NCBI GenBank assembly: GCA_051867655.1
Contig: JBJDYV010000018.1
Location: forward strand, 105,021 to 169,020
DNA length: 64,000 nt
From: JAJPXI01 sp051867655
GTDB lineage: Bacteria > Bacillota > Clostridia > Oscillospirales > Oscillospiraceae
Direction: 5' to 3'
Below, piece after piece: positions 16,992 through 26,400 of this stretch. The notes under the pieces were generated by a model that was not told where the DNA came from, ran no database searches, and saw only the letters and a list, made by a program, of their open reading frames with translations. A program made the position numbers and the translations under genes. Every line of letters begins with the position of its first letter. The stretch's first letter is position 1.

Positions 16992-17155
16992 AAGTAATCA
17001 CTGATTTAATCGGCAAGAGCAGATTGCGATGAAAATTTGTGTCAGAAAAAGGCGCATTTTCGCAGGAATACTTGATGCATTTCAAGAAAAAGCAACGCAT
17101 TTATGGCACAAAATTTCCGCAAGCTACCGCCGACGCATTGAATCAGTGGTTACTT
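16992..17155. mobile_element. MITE-like long inverted repeat, copy 1
   Basis: A 164-bp non-coding element whose ends are inverted repeats of 19 bp (AAGTAATCACTGATTTAAT and the complement of ATTGAATCAGTGGTTACTT). The pairing continues imperfectly inwards for about 50 bp on each side, so the whole forms a long hairpin. A second copy in opposite orientation lies at 53675-53836 and shares long identical blocks such as TTTTCGCAGGAATACT and ATTTCAAGAAAAA. No transposase is encoded; it would move in trans. A target duplication could not be identified with confidence. Confidence 0.75.
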
Positions 17156-17173
17156 TAGGGCGCTTTTTCTGTA

Positions 17174-18634
17174 TCACTCGAATTTGGAGACGTCCACATC
17201 CAGAAACTCCGGACGCCAGAAGTTCTCCTTCAGCTTGAAAGGCACGCTGGCGTCATAAATGACCTTGGTCGCGATGCCGTTTTCACGCAGGTTGGGATCG
17301 TAAATCTGCTTTTCCGTCGGGTCGCCGATGTGGCAGCGCACGCCGGGAATCTGGATCATATCCAGGTCGGGACGGAAGCGCGTGGTCAGCGCCCACTGCA
17401 CGTCATAGGGATCGAAAATGTCCACATCCTCGTCCACGATGAAGAGGTTTTTGGTCTCCGGCAGGACGCCGAGAGCGCCCAACGCCACATGACGCTGCTT
17501 GCCTTCGTCGGCCGGGGACCTCTTTTTGATCTGAATGATGGCGTCAAATTTGCCGCAGCCGCTGGGCGGGCAATACGCGTTCAGCACCAGACCGGGCGCG
17601 GCGTTGTTGGCGTAGCTGAGGATGGACGCCTCGTTGGGAATGCCGGCCATATTCACATGCTCCTCGCTGGAGCCGATGCAGGTCTGCAGGATGGGGTTCT
17701 TGCGGAAGGTCACGGCCTTGACCTTGAACACCGGGCAGGCCCGGGCAGGGCCGGAATAGCCGGGGAATTCCGGCAGACCGCGGCCGGTGCCGGTATTGAT
17801 ATCCTCCTTGATCTGGCAGTCAGGCAGCAATTCGCCTTCGATCACGATCTCCGCGTTGGCAATGCACAGCTCGTCGATGGACACGCAGCGGGTCAGCTCG
17901 ACAGCCTGATTGCGCATGCCGCCGGCCACAGTCAGCTCATCGAAGCCCAGGGGCGTCGTGGGCGGCTCAAAGGAAGACGCCAGGTAGAGGGCGGGGTCCA
18001 GACCGATGTTGACGGAGATCGGGAAGTTTTTGCCCTGGGCAAAGGCCTTATCCCGGAATACGCCCATATGGCGGTATCCGCCGAAGCCCATCACCATCTC
18101 GTCCTTGCCCACAATGCAAAGACGGTGGACCGCCGCGTTGCGCTGGGTGCGGTCGTCGGGATCGCTGGCGTAGCACAGGCCCATAGTGATGTAGGGGCCG
18201 GCGTCCCGGGGCGTCGTCTTGGGGACAGGGAGCAGCTTAAACAGGTCGAAATCTGGATCGGTCGCCAGATGGACTTCCTCATGGCAGACGGCCTGATCGC
18301 TGGGGATCTCCACGGGAGGCACCAAATTCTTCAGGCAGTCATTATAGAAGTGGGGCAGCCGGTCCGCCGGGACCCCCAGCAGATGGCCCACGCGCTGACG
18401 GGTGCCCATCACACCGATGGCGACCCGGGCGCCGGGGCGGTCCTTCACGTTAGTAAACATCATCATGGGGCCCAGCTTCGTGGGACGCTGAGAGGTCCCC
18501 CGCGCCCCCATCTTGTGATAATAGCCGATCATTTCGGCGTCGAGATCCGCGCTCTGCGTAATCTCCCTGTATTCGCCGGGAATCTCCTGCAGTACTTTCA
18601 GCGCGGACCGCAGGTCAAAAATATCGTCTCGCAT
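17174..18634 (-). CDS. lpdC: UbiD-family non-oxidative decarboxylase, LpdC-like (gallate/protocatechuate)
   Basis: A 486-residue UbiD-family decarboxylase that uses prenylated FMN. It matches Lactobacillus plantarum gallate decarboxylase LpdC (about 490 residues) through the whole chain: RPTKLGPMMMFTNVK, DAGPYITMG, SSFEPPTTPLGFDEL, RNQAVELT, QIKEDINTGTGRGLPEFPGY and GSSEEHVNMAGIPNEASIL. The E-E-H region and the Arg/Glu pairs of UbiD active sites are present. It would convert gallate to pyrogallol, the substrate of the transhydroxylase encoded further right. The usual partners LpdB (UbiX-type prenyl transferase) and the small LpdD are absent from this window and must be elsewhere. Protocatechuate or another hydroxybenzoate could be the real substrate. 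Confidence 0.88.
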   Translation of the reverse strand: MRDDIFDLRSALKVLQEIPGEYREITQSADLDAEMIGYYHKMGARGTSQRPTKLGPMMMFTNVKDRPGARVAIGVMGTRQRVGHLLGVPADRLPHFYNDCLKNLVPPVEIPSDQAVCHEEVHLATDPDFDLFKLLPVPKTTPRDAGPYITMGLCYASDPDDRTQRNAAVHRLCIVGKDEMVMGFGGYRHMGVFRDKAFAQGKNFPISVNIGLDPALYLASSFEPPTTPLGFDELTVAGGMRNQAVELTRCVSIDELCIANAEIVIEGELLPDCQIKEDINTGTGRGLPEFPGYSGPARACPVFKVKAVTFRKNPILQTCIGSSEEHVNMAGIPNEASILSYANNAAPGLVLNAYCPPSGCGKFDAIIQIKKRSPADEGKQRHVALGALGVLPETKNLFIVDEDVDIFDPYDVQWALTTRFRPDLDMIQIPGVRCHIGDPTEKQIYDPNLRENGIATKVIYDASVPFKLKENFWRPEFLDVDVSKFE

Positions 18635-18678
18635 GATAAAGCGCTCCCTTCTATCCTTTTCAACGGCCTTTTAAACGC

Positions 18679-18718
18679 TTGGGCCTATTTGCAAGATATC
18701 ATACAAATAGGCCCAAGT
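18679..18718 (-). terminator. Hairpin between amidohydrolase and decarboxylase genes
   Basis: CTTGGGCCTATTTG and CAAATAGGCCCAAG form a 14-bp perfect stem around a 12-nt loop. On the minus strand it is followed by CGTTTAAAAGG with only three T's, so it is a weak terminator or a processing hairpin that lets some transcripts continue into the decarboxylase gene. Confidence 0.5.
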
Positions 18719-18762
18719 GAAGTCTTATTTGATTAAGCGGGAACCAGGTGTCGAACCATCAA

Positions 18763-19899
18763 TCAGATGATGGTGTGAGCGCCGGCCACATAGTCAACGC
18801 CCTCAGGCCACAGGAACTGAGCACGCTTGGTGGGATTCGGGTTGTCCAGGATCTCCTGCGGCATCAGGTTCAGGTCGGGACGATCGCAGGCGAAGGTACA
18901 GTTCTCGGGAACGGGCAGCTTGTACAGACGGCAAGCGTTGCCGCCGACGATCAGGTTGATCTCGTCCTGAGTGCACAGGTCCAGATCCTTCAGGCGGTTG
19001 ACCTGATGGGTGGCCCAGCCCAGGAAGTCGGGCTGATAGGGAACGGCCTTCTTGCCGGTCCAGATCCAGTTGTTGCGGTTGTTGTACACAACGGTCTTGG
19101 GAGAACGGACCGCGCCCTTGCGGATCTGCGGATACCAGATGTGGCTGCCGGTGTCGCCGCCGCCCCAGATCAGCTTGGCAGCGCCCAGATCGGGATCGGT
19201 CAGAGCGTGCTCATAGTACTCAGCGCGCCAGTAGCCGGTCTCCAGATAGATGTTCTCGAAGTTGCGGGCCAGGGAGACAGCCTTCTTGATGTCATCCTCA
19301 TAGCTGCCGCCGCCGTGGGCGATGATGACCTTGAAAGCGGGGTACTTGGTGCAGACCGCAGCGATCATGGTCAGGTGCTCTTCCATGCAGTAAGTCGTAA
19401 ACTCATGGGTGTAGCAGGGGATGTCATAGTGGATGCAGAACTCAGCGATCTTGCACCACTCCTTGAAGCGCTCCATCTTGGTGGGACGGTCACGGATGAC
19501 GCCCATGGAACCGGGAGCAAACTCACCGATGCCGACGAACCACTCCTTGTCGGGGCCGGAGAAGTAGCCGTCCAGCTCCTTGAGGGCGTCGTCGATGTTC
19601 CACTTCTTCAGGCCCTTGGAGGCGGCCAGACGAAGCTCGGTCTCGATGGCGCAGGTGCGGAAACGGGTGGGGTTGCGCTTGCAGATGTTGGCGTACTCAT
19701 CGCTGTGGGTACCGATGAAGCTGGGCAGCAGGATGCCCATATCGACGCCATAAGCGTCCATGTCAAACAGGGCCTGGCCGGAGTTATCAACAGCCTCTAC
19801 CTCGCGGTAAACGCCGTCAACCTTGGTGTTCTTGCTGGTCTCATCCTTCTTGCCGCAGTGGATATGGGCGTCAACAACAAATCTTCCGATCTTGCTCAC
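18763..19899 (-). CDS. Amidohydrolase-2 family protein (ACMSD / gamma-resorcylate decarboxylase-like fold)
   Basis: A 378-residue TIM-barrel metal-dependent hydrolase or decarboxylase. The N-terminal VVDAHIHCGKK gives the HxH metal ligands, with further likely ligands in CYTHEF, KVIIAHGGG and LIWGGGDTG. Members of this family include ACMSD, gamma-resorcylate and other hydroxybenzoate decarboxylases, as well as lactone hydrolases. Being just upstream of an LpdC-like decarboxylase, a role in aromatic acid or lactone processing is plausible but not proven. The start is a GTG at 19899 preceded by AAGGAG at 7 nt; the frame extends further upstream but without a ribosome site. Confidence 0.78.
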   Translation of the reverse strand: MSKIGRFVVDAHIHCGKKDETSKNTKVDGVYREVEAVDNSGQALFDMDAYGVDMGILLPSFIGTHSDEYANICKRNPTRFRTCAIETELRLAASKGLKKWNIDDALKELDGYFSGPDKEWFVGIGEFAPGSMGVIRDRPTKMERFKEWCKIAEFCIHYDIPCYTHEFTTYCMEEHLTMIAAVCTKYPAFKVIIAHGGGSYEDDIKKAVSLARNFENIYLETGYWRAEYYEHALTDPDLGAAKLIWGGGDTGSHIWYPQIRKGAVRSPKTVVYNNRNNWIWTGKKAVPYQPDFLGWATHQVNRLKDLDLCTQDEINLIVGGNACRLYKLPVPENCTFACDRPDLNLMPQEILDNPNPTKRAQFLWPEGVDYVAGAHTII

Positions 19900-20060
19900 G
19901 TTTATTCTCCTTCTTTCTGAAAATATGGTTGGATGCTTCGGGACAGGAAACGTGCTTTGTTTATACACATTTTACATTTTGGCCCCGGCAATGTCCAATC
20001 AATAATAGTTATAATGCCATAAATCAGCCTTGATTTATTTGCTGTTTTACGGCGGAAAAA

Positions 20061-20106
20061 ATTCAAAAACTCCGGGTACCGTTCTGCCGCGATACCCGGA
20101 GCTTTT
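20061..20106. terminator. Terminator downstream of sigF
   Basis: CTCCGGGTA and TACCCGGAG pair around a short loop; on the minus strand the stem is followed by TTTTTGAATTTTTT. It ends the spoIIA operon and also reads as a terminator on the plus strand. Confidence 0.8.
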
Positions 20107-20124
20107 TGGATGTTCAATTTTCTG

Positions 20125-20835
20125 TTATTCCGTCAGCTTGCGGCGCAGGCTCTCCACCGCCCGGCGCTCGATGCGGGACACCTGCACCTGACTGACCCCC
20201 AGCACCTTGGCGGCCTTATCCTGAGTCAGATTCTTATAAAACCGCAGCAGGATGACCTGCTTTTCCCGCTCGGGCAGAGCGTCGATGGCGGCGCGCAGGG
20301 CCACCCGCTCCACCACGCTCTCCTCCATGCCGTCCTCGCCCAGCACGCTCTCCAGGGTAAAGCCCTCCGCCGTCTCCATCTGGAGGGAGGCCACCGGCCC
20401 GGCGGCGGTCTCGGTGGCGGCGATGTCCTCGGCCGTCAGGCCCGTCTCGGCGGCCAGCTCGGACAGAGAGGGCTCCCGGCCCAGGGCGGCGGTCAGCCGG
20501 GTGCGGGCGGCGTAGATGGCGGCGGAGCGCTCCTTTACCCCCCGGCTGACCTTTACCGGGCCGTCGTCCCGGAGAAAGCGGCGGATCTCCCCGGCGATCT
20601 TGGGCACAGCGTAGGTGGAAAACTGAGTGCCGTAGGAGTCATCAAAGCCCCGCACCGCCTTCAGAAAGCCCAGGCAGCCCAGCTGGTACAGGTCCTCCGG
20701 CTCCACGCCCCGGCCATAGTACCGGCGCACCACGCTCCAGATCAGCCCGGCGTTGTCCTCCAGGATGCGGGTACAGGCCTCGTTGTCCCCCGCCCGGGCC
20801 GCTTCCAGCAGCTCGGGGGTGTCGGCGATGCTCAC
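20125..20835 (-). CDS. sigF: RNA polymerase sporulation sigma factor SigF
   Basis: A 236-residue sigma-70-family factor. Region 2 is seen in NAGLIWSVVRRYYGRGVEPEDLYQLGCLGFLKAVRGFD, and region 4 in ALPEREKQVILLRFYKNLTQDKAAKVLGVSQVQVSRIER. It is the forespore-specific sigma factor, held inactive by SpoIIAB until SpoIIAA is dephosphorylated. The GTG start overlaps the stop of spoIIAB by 4 nt. Order and overlaps are those of the canonical spoIIA operon, which shows the organism is a spore former. Confidence 0.95.
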   Translation of the reverse strand: MSIADTPELLEAARAGDNEACTRILEDNAGLIWSVVRRYYGRGVEPEDLYQLGCLGFLKAVRGFDDSYGTQFSTYAVPKIAGEIRRFLRDDGPVKVSRGVKERSAAIYAARTRLTAALGREPSLSELAAETGLTAEDIAATETAAGPVASLQMETAEGFTLESVLGEDGMEESVVERVALRAAIDALPEREKQVILLRFYKNLTQDKAAKVLGVSQVQVSRIERRAVESLRRKLTE

Positions 20836-21278
20836 CGCTGCGCTCCCACACGGCGGGAGATCTTCTTGGAGAGCACCACCGTGGTCCCCTTCCCCGGCGC
20901 GGAGCGCACCTTCATGCCGTCGGTGAAGCTCTCCATGATGGTGAAGCCCATGCCCGCCCGCTCGGCTCCGCCGGTGGTGTACAAAGGCGCGCGGGCCTGC
21001 TCCAGATCGGCGATGCCCACGCCCCGGTCCTTGACGGCGATCTCCACCGTGTTGTCCTCAAAGAGCTTCATGACCATGGTCACCTTCCCCAGCGTGTCCG
21101 GATAGGCGTGGACGATGGCGTTGGTCACCGCCTCGGACACGGCGGTCTTCAGGTCATTGATCTCGTCCAGGGTGGGGTCCAGCTGGGCGGCAAAGCAAGC
21201 CGCCGCCGTGCGGGCGAAGCCCTCATTGGACGACCGGGACAAAAACTGCACCGTGGCCTGATTGATCGGTTGTTTCAT
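20832..21278 (-). CDS. spoIIAB: Anti-sigma F factor / serine kinase SpoIIAB
   Basis: A 148-residue GHKL-type kinase. The N-box is EAVTNAIVHAYP; the G1 and G2 boxes are KDRGVGIADLEQARAPLY and AGMGFTIMESFTDGMKV. It binds SigF and phosphorylates SpoIIAA on serine. The ATG follows AAGGAG. It lies between spoIIAA (14-nt gap) and sigF (4-nt overlap), consistent with tightly balanced expression. Confidence 0.95.
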   Translation of the reverse strand: MKQPINQATVQFLSRSSNEGFARTAAACFAAQLDPTLDEINDLKTAVSEAVTNAIVHAYPDTLGKVTMVMKLFEDNTVEIAVKDRGVGIADLEQARAPLYTTGGAERAGMGFTIMESFTDGMKVRSAPGKGTTVVLSKKISRRVGAQR

Positions 21279-21292
21279 CTATGTATCACTCC

Positions 21293-21598
21293 TTATGCGA
21301 ATTTCAGCAGCCGGTCCAGGCCGGCCGCCTTCAGTACCCTTTCCGCCTGGGGCGGCGCCTGGCTGACCACCAGAGTGCCTCCCAGCTGCCCCATCCGCCG
21401 CCAGGCATTGAGCAGCACAGCAATGCCCGAGCTGTCCATAAATGTGACCTCCGACAGCTCCAGCACCAGATGCTCCGGCAGGGCAGCGTCGATCTGCTCG
21501 GCCAGCTCCGCCATGATCTCCTTGGCTGCGTGGTGGTCGATCTCCCCCGCCAGTCGGGCGGTCAGGGTGCGCCCCTGCTCTGTACATTTGACCGGCAT
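21293..21598 (-). CDS. spoIIAA: Anti-anti-sigma factor SpoIIAA
   Basis: A 101-residue STAS-domain protein. The phosphorylated serine is within FMDSSGIAVLLNAWR, the usual SpoIIAA site. Unphosphorylated it displaces SigF from SpoIIAB. It is the first gene of the operon, with AAAGGAGG ahead of the ATG. A 35-bp palindrome lies 32-66 bp upstream. Confidence 0.95.
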   Translation of the reverse strand: MPVKCTEQGRTLTARLAGEIDHHAAKEIMAELAEQIDAALPEHLVLELSEVTFMDSSGIAVLLNAWRRMGQLGGTLVVSQAPPQAERVLKAAGLDRLLKFA

Positions 21599-21629
21599 GG
21601 CTTGTCCTCCTTTGTGTCCTATAAATGCA

Positions 21630-21664
21630 AATCACGGTATACCAAATTTTGGTATACCGTGATT
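21630..21664. promoter_or_regulatory. Perfect 35-bp palindrome upstream of spoIIAA
   Basis: AATCACGGTATACCAAA (21630-21646) and TTTGGTATACCGTGATT (21648-21664) are perfect inverted repeats around one base. Each arm contains the palindromic octamer GGTATACC. It lies between the end of the glycosyltransferase gene and spoIIAA. Either it is a hairpin ending the upstream gene (no T-run follows) or a double operator controlling the spoIIA operon. Confidence 0.55.
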
Positions 21665-21725
21665 GTAACAGGTTTCGTTGTATGATGTTGTCGAAGGAAG
21701 GAAACGGCGGTAAAAGTGCGTGGAT

Positions 21726-22814
21726 TTAAGCCTTTAAAACTTCTTCCGCGATCCGCTCCGCCGCCGGCTGGGCAAACATCTCCCGCTGCCGCTGCGCCAT
21801 GGCGCGGCACTGCTCCGTGTCGTCCAGCAGGGACAGCGTCAGCTCCACCAGGCCCGGGACATGGTTGGCGGTGACCGCCAGGCCCCGGCGGACAAAATAC
21901 TGCCGGTTCCGGGTCTCGCAGCCGGGCACCGCGTTGATGCAGACGAACGGCACGCCGATGGTCATGGCCTCGGTAGAGGTCAGGCCGCCGGGCTTGCTGA
22001 GCAGAACATCCGCCGCGTGCAGCCACAGCGGCATTTGATCCGTAAAGCCCAAAACCCGCACCCGCTCCTTATGCTTCAGGATGGACAGGTCCCGCTTCAG
22101 CCTGCGGTTGCTGCCGCAGATGACCGTGAACTCCACGTCCTCCGGCAGCTCCTTCGCCAGCAAAAGCGACAGGGACCGCATGGGGCCGCAGCCCATACTG
22201 CCGCAGGAGAGCACCACCTGCCGCATGTTCGGGTCAAGGCCCAGCGCCCGGCGGGCGGCTTCCCTGCCCACCGGCTCATAGCAGGAGGAGTGGACCGGGA
22301 TGCCGGTCTCGACCAGCTTTTCCTCCGGCAGGCCGCACTGCATGAACTCCTGCGTCAAATCCTTGGGAATAAAGTACCCATCCAGTTGCGTCATATCCAC
22401 GCCGGGCGAGCAGGTGTAGTCGGTAGCCACAAAGCAGGAGCGGAACTGTGCGCCATACTTTCGACGGATGTGGGTCATCATGACGGCGGGGAACACATGA
22501 ACGCAGAGGACGGTGTCGTAGCCGTGTTCCTGCAGAAAGGGGTACAGCTTGACCGCCGCCGCGCCGCAGAGGAGGTCGATCGTCTTGGGGGAGTGCCGCT
22601 CCTCAAACCGATAGGCCACGCCGTAGAGCTTCGGCACATTCTTATAGGCGAAGACATGCCCCTTGGTGATGACGTTCGACTCCAATTTCGGCATGAAGTC
22701 CAGCGCGTTAACCAGATCACATTCCGCGCCGCCGGACAAAAGCTGTTCCCGGATCGCGCTGCCTGCGGAGTTGTGTCCGCCGCCGGTGCTGCAGGTCAGG
22801 ATGGCAATTTTCAT
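21726..22814 (-). CDS. Glycosyltransferase, MGDG-synthase / UgtP-like (GT28)
   Basis: A 362-residue GT-B fold enzyme. The N-terminal ILTCSTGGGHNSAGSAI is the MGDG-synthase/UgtP signature, and the C-terminal nucleotide-sugar region is LSKPGGLTSTEAMTIGVPFVCI. Family members add sugars from UDP-hexose to diacylglycerol to make membrane glycolipids. Its start overlaps the 3' end of the membrane acyltransferase-like gene by 4 nt, so the two are co-translated and likely act on the same lipid. GAGGAG precedes the ATG. Confidence 0.85.
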   Translation of the reverse strand: MKIAILTCSTGGGHNSAGSAIREQLLSGGAECDLVNALDFMPKLESNVITKGHVFAYKNVPKLYGVAYRFEERHSPKTIDLLCGAAAVKLYPFLQEHGYDTVLCVHVFPAVMMTHIRRKYGAQFRSCFVATDYTCSPGVDMTQLDGYFIPKDLTQEFMQCGLPEEKLVETGIPVHSSCYEPVGREAARRALGLDPNMRQVVLSCGSMGCGPMRSLSLLLAKELPEDVEFTVICGSNRRLKRDLSILKHKERVRVLGFTDQMPLWLHAADVLLSKPGGLTSTEAMTIGVPFVCINAVPGCETRNRQYFVRRGLAVTANHVPGLVELTLSLLDDTEQCRAMAQRQREMFAQPAAERIAEEVLKA

Positions 22815-23416
22815 AACTCGCTCCTCTGTTTTCGTTCTTCCCGCCGCCGCTCCAGGCGGAGCAGCGCAGCCAGCCGGGGCCGGTTATACCGCTGGATGAC
22901 GAGGGACACCAGATTCGCCACGGCGTAGATGAGAAACCCCGGGATGCTCAGGGGCAGATCCATGGTCACAAACATGAGTGGACTCAGGAGCAGCAACGCC
23001 CAATGTACTGTCTCCGCCACGCAGGTCTCGGCCAGAAGGGACTCCAGATGCGCGGAGGTGGCGTCATTGCCCACCGACTTCGTAACCGAACTTTTGACCG
23101 CCTGGCTCTTGTCCAGCATCCGGTCCTTCCAGTGGGAGATATGGAACTTCTTCTCATAGAACCGGCCCTGGTCTTCCCACTTCCAGGGGAGATAGGGCCT
23201 GCGGTCATAATGGAACCAGCGCCGGGGAAGCGCCTCCCCGATAAAATGGGCCAGCAGGCCGATGACCACCACGGTGGCGCCGAAGCGGAGATACTGTTCG
23301 CCCAGCGTATACAACCAGCCCACCGGACAGGGGGCGGCCACCGCCCAAATGGACAGCCCCACCGACACGATGGCGAATAAGACAAACCACCAGAATTTTT
23401 GAAGGATGTATTTCAT
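22811..23416 (-). CDS. Membrane protein similar to CrtO-type glycosyl lipid acyltransferase
   Basis: A 201-residue protein with about four hydrophobic segments (residues about 8-28, 45-60, 135-150, 155-175). The central YLPWKWEDQGRFYEKKFHISHWKDRML resembles the W-E-x-G-x-x-Y-x-x-x-F-x-I-x-x-W-K signature of the glycosyl-4,4'-diaponeurosporenoate acyltransferase (CrtO) family. Carotenoid genes are absent, so it more likely acylates another glycolipid, perhaps the product of the adjacent glycosyltransferase. The family assignment is from memory of the motif. Confidence 0.65.
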   Translation of the reverse strand: MKYILQKFWWFVLFAIVSVGLSIWAVAAPCPVGWLYTLGEQYLRFGATVVVIGLLAHFIGEALPRRWFHYDRRPYLPWKWEDQGRFYEKKFHISHWKDRMLDKSQAVKSSVTKSVGNDATSAHLESLLAETCVAETVHWALLLLSPLMFVTMDLPLSIPGFLIYAVANLVSLVIQRYNRPRLAALLRLERRREERKQRSEL

Positions 23417-23443
23417 CGTCCCACACTCCCTGTTATGTACGGA

Positions 23444-26400
23444 TCAGAACAAAGACATCTGGCTGGTATCCGGTAAAGTGCCGAAGGCCCCCATCTCCTT
23501 CAACTGCTCGATATGCGTTTTGGACGCCTTGGGGCAGGCCCGGGCGATCTCCTCAATGGAGATGAAGTCCTTCTGGTTCTTGACCGCCGCCAGATCCAGG
23601 GCCGCCGAATCGCCCAGGCCCGGGATGGTGTTGAAGGGAGGCAGCAGAGTCCCCTTCTCCTCATCGGGTACAAAGCGGGTGGCCTCGGAGCGGAAGATGT
23701 CCATGCGCTCAAACTGGAAGCCCCGCAGGTAGAACTCGTAGACCACCTCCAGGGTGACCAGCATGTCCTCCTCCACGGCGGTGGGGCGCTTGTCCTTCTC
23801 CTTGAACTGGCTCTTGGCCTGGATCTCCTTCATCTTCGCCAGGCAGCGCTCCATGCCCTGGCACATGACGGTGGCGTCAAAGGCCTTGGCACGGATGGAG
23901 AAGAAGGTGGCGTAGAAGGCCAGCGGACGGTGGACCTTGAACCAGGCGATGCGCAGCGCCATCATAACGTAGGCCACCGCGTGGGCCTTGGGGAACAGGT
24001 ACTTGATCTTCTTGCAGGAGTCGATGTACCAGTCGGGCACCTCGTGGTCGATCATCTCCTGCTCCGCCCCTTCGGGCAGGCCGCGGCCCTTCCGCACCGC
24101 CTCCATGATCTTGAAGGCGCGTTTCGGCTCAAAGCCCTTGGAGATCAGGTAGATCATAATGTCGTCACGGCAGCCCACGCATTGCGACGCGGTGGCGGTC
24201 TCCGAGAGGATCAGATCCCGGGCGTTGCCCAGCCACACGTCGGTGCCGTGGGTAAAGCCGGAGATCCGCAGCAGAGTGTCCACCTGCGTGGGCTGGGTCT
24301 CCTCCAGCACGCCCCGGGTGAACCGGGTGTTGAACTCGGGAATGGCCACGGCGCCCGTGGGGCCGAGGATGGGGTCATTCTCGTATCCCAGTGCCTTGGA
24401 CGAGGTGAACAGGCTCATGGTGCCCGGGTCGTCCAGGGGGATCTTCTGGGGGTCCACCCCGGTCAGGTCCTGGAGCATGCGGATCATGGACGGGTCATCG
24501 TGGCCCAGCATGTCCAGCTTCAGCAGGTTGGACTCCATGGAGTGGTATTCAAAGTGGGTGGTGATGATGTCGGAGTCCTTGTCGTCCGCCGGGTGCTGCA
24601 CCGGGCAGAAGTCGTAGATCTCCTTGTCCTGGGGGATAACCACCATGCCGCCGGGGTGCTGGCCGGTGGTGCGCTTCACGCCGGTGCAGCCCAGGGCCAG
24701 GCGGCTCTCCTCCGCCTTGGAGATCCTGATGCCCCGCTCCTCACAGTATTTCTTCACGTAACCGTGGGCGGTCTTTTCCGCCACGGTGCCAATGGTGCCC
24801 GCCCGGAACACGTGGTTCTGGCCGAACAGCTCAAAGGTGTAGCGGTGGGCGTTGGCCTGGTACTCGCCGGAGAAGTTCAGGTCGATATCGGGCACCTTAT
24901 CGCCGCCGAAGCCCAGGAAGGTCTCGAAGGGGATGTTGAAGCCGTCCTTGTCGTACTTGGTGCCGCAGACGGGACAGACCGCGTCGGGCATGTCCGCGCC
25001 GCAGCCGTAGGTGTGCGCCGGGTCCTGGGCGAAGTCGAAGTCCGAGTGCTTGCACTTGGGGCAGCGGTAGTGGGCGGGCAGAGAGTTGACCTCCGTGATG
25101 CCCGACATGAAGGCCACCAGGGAGGAGCCCACGCTACCCCGGGAACCCACCAGGTAGCCGTGGGCCAGGGAGTCCTGCACCAGCTTCTGGGCGGACATAT
25201 AGATGACGTCGTACTTGCAGTTGATGATGTCGGTCAGCTCGGCATTGATGCGGTCCACCACGATCTGGGGCGGCTCTTCCCCGTACAGGGCGTGGGCCTT
25301 CCCCCACACCAGGTCCCGCAGCTCGCCGTCGGAATTCTCCAGCTTGGGGGCAAACAGACCGTGGGGCAGCGGCTCGATGGGTTCGCACCAGTCGGCCACC
25401 AGGTTGGTGTTGGTCACGACCACCTCATGGGCGGTCTCCTCCCCCAGATAGGAGAACTCCTCCAGCATCTCGTCCGTGGTGCGGAAATACAGGGGGTTGG
25501 GAGAATCGGCGTCCTCAAAGCCCTTGGAGGCCAGCAGCACGTGGCGGAAGATCTCGTCCTCCCGGTTCATGAAGTGGACGTCGCCCGTGGCGCACACCGG
25601 CTTGCCCATACGCTTACCCAGCTCCACAATGCGGCGGTTCCAATTGCGCAGCTGCTCCTCGTCCCTGGCGGCGGCGTGGCCCTCCTTGTCCGGGCGGAGC
25701 ATAAAAGCGTTGTTGGAGATGGGCTGGATCTCCAGGTAGTCGTACCAGGAGGCGATGCGCTCCAGCTCCTCGTCGTCCGCGCCGTCCACCATAGCCCGGA
25801 ACAGCTCGCCCGCCTCGCAGGCGGAGCCGAAGATCAGGCCCTCCTTGTTCTCCTCAATGACCGACTTGGGCATGACGGGCCAGCGGGAGAAGTGCTCCAA
25901 ATGGGCCAGGGACACCAGCTTGTACAGGTTGCGCAGGCCCGTCTTGTTCTTCACCAGGATGATCAGGTGGTAGGGGGTGCGGCGGCCCTTGCCGCCCCGT
26001 TTCATGGTAACCAGGGTGGGATTCACCTGATCCAGGGTCTCCACGTTCCGCTCCCGCAGCAGGGGGAGCATCCCGCCCAAGGCCAGAGCGCAGGTGGCCG
26101 CGTCATCGTCCGCCCGGTGGTGGTGGAAACCGGGCAGCTGCAGGTGGGCGGCGATGGTGTCCAGCTTGTGGTCCTTCAGGTCGGGCAGCAGATACTGGCC
26201 CAGCACCACGGTGTCCACCGAGGGGTTGATGAACTCCACGCCGTCCCGGCGGCACTGGGCGGCAATAAAGGAAGTGTCAAAGGCGGCGTTGTGGGCCACC
26301 AGGGGCCGCCCGGCGGCAAACTCCAGAAACTGCTTCACCGCTTCCGTGGGCGTGGGCGCGCCGCGCACCATGTCGTCGGTGATGCTGGTCAGGGTGGTGA

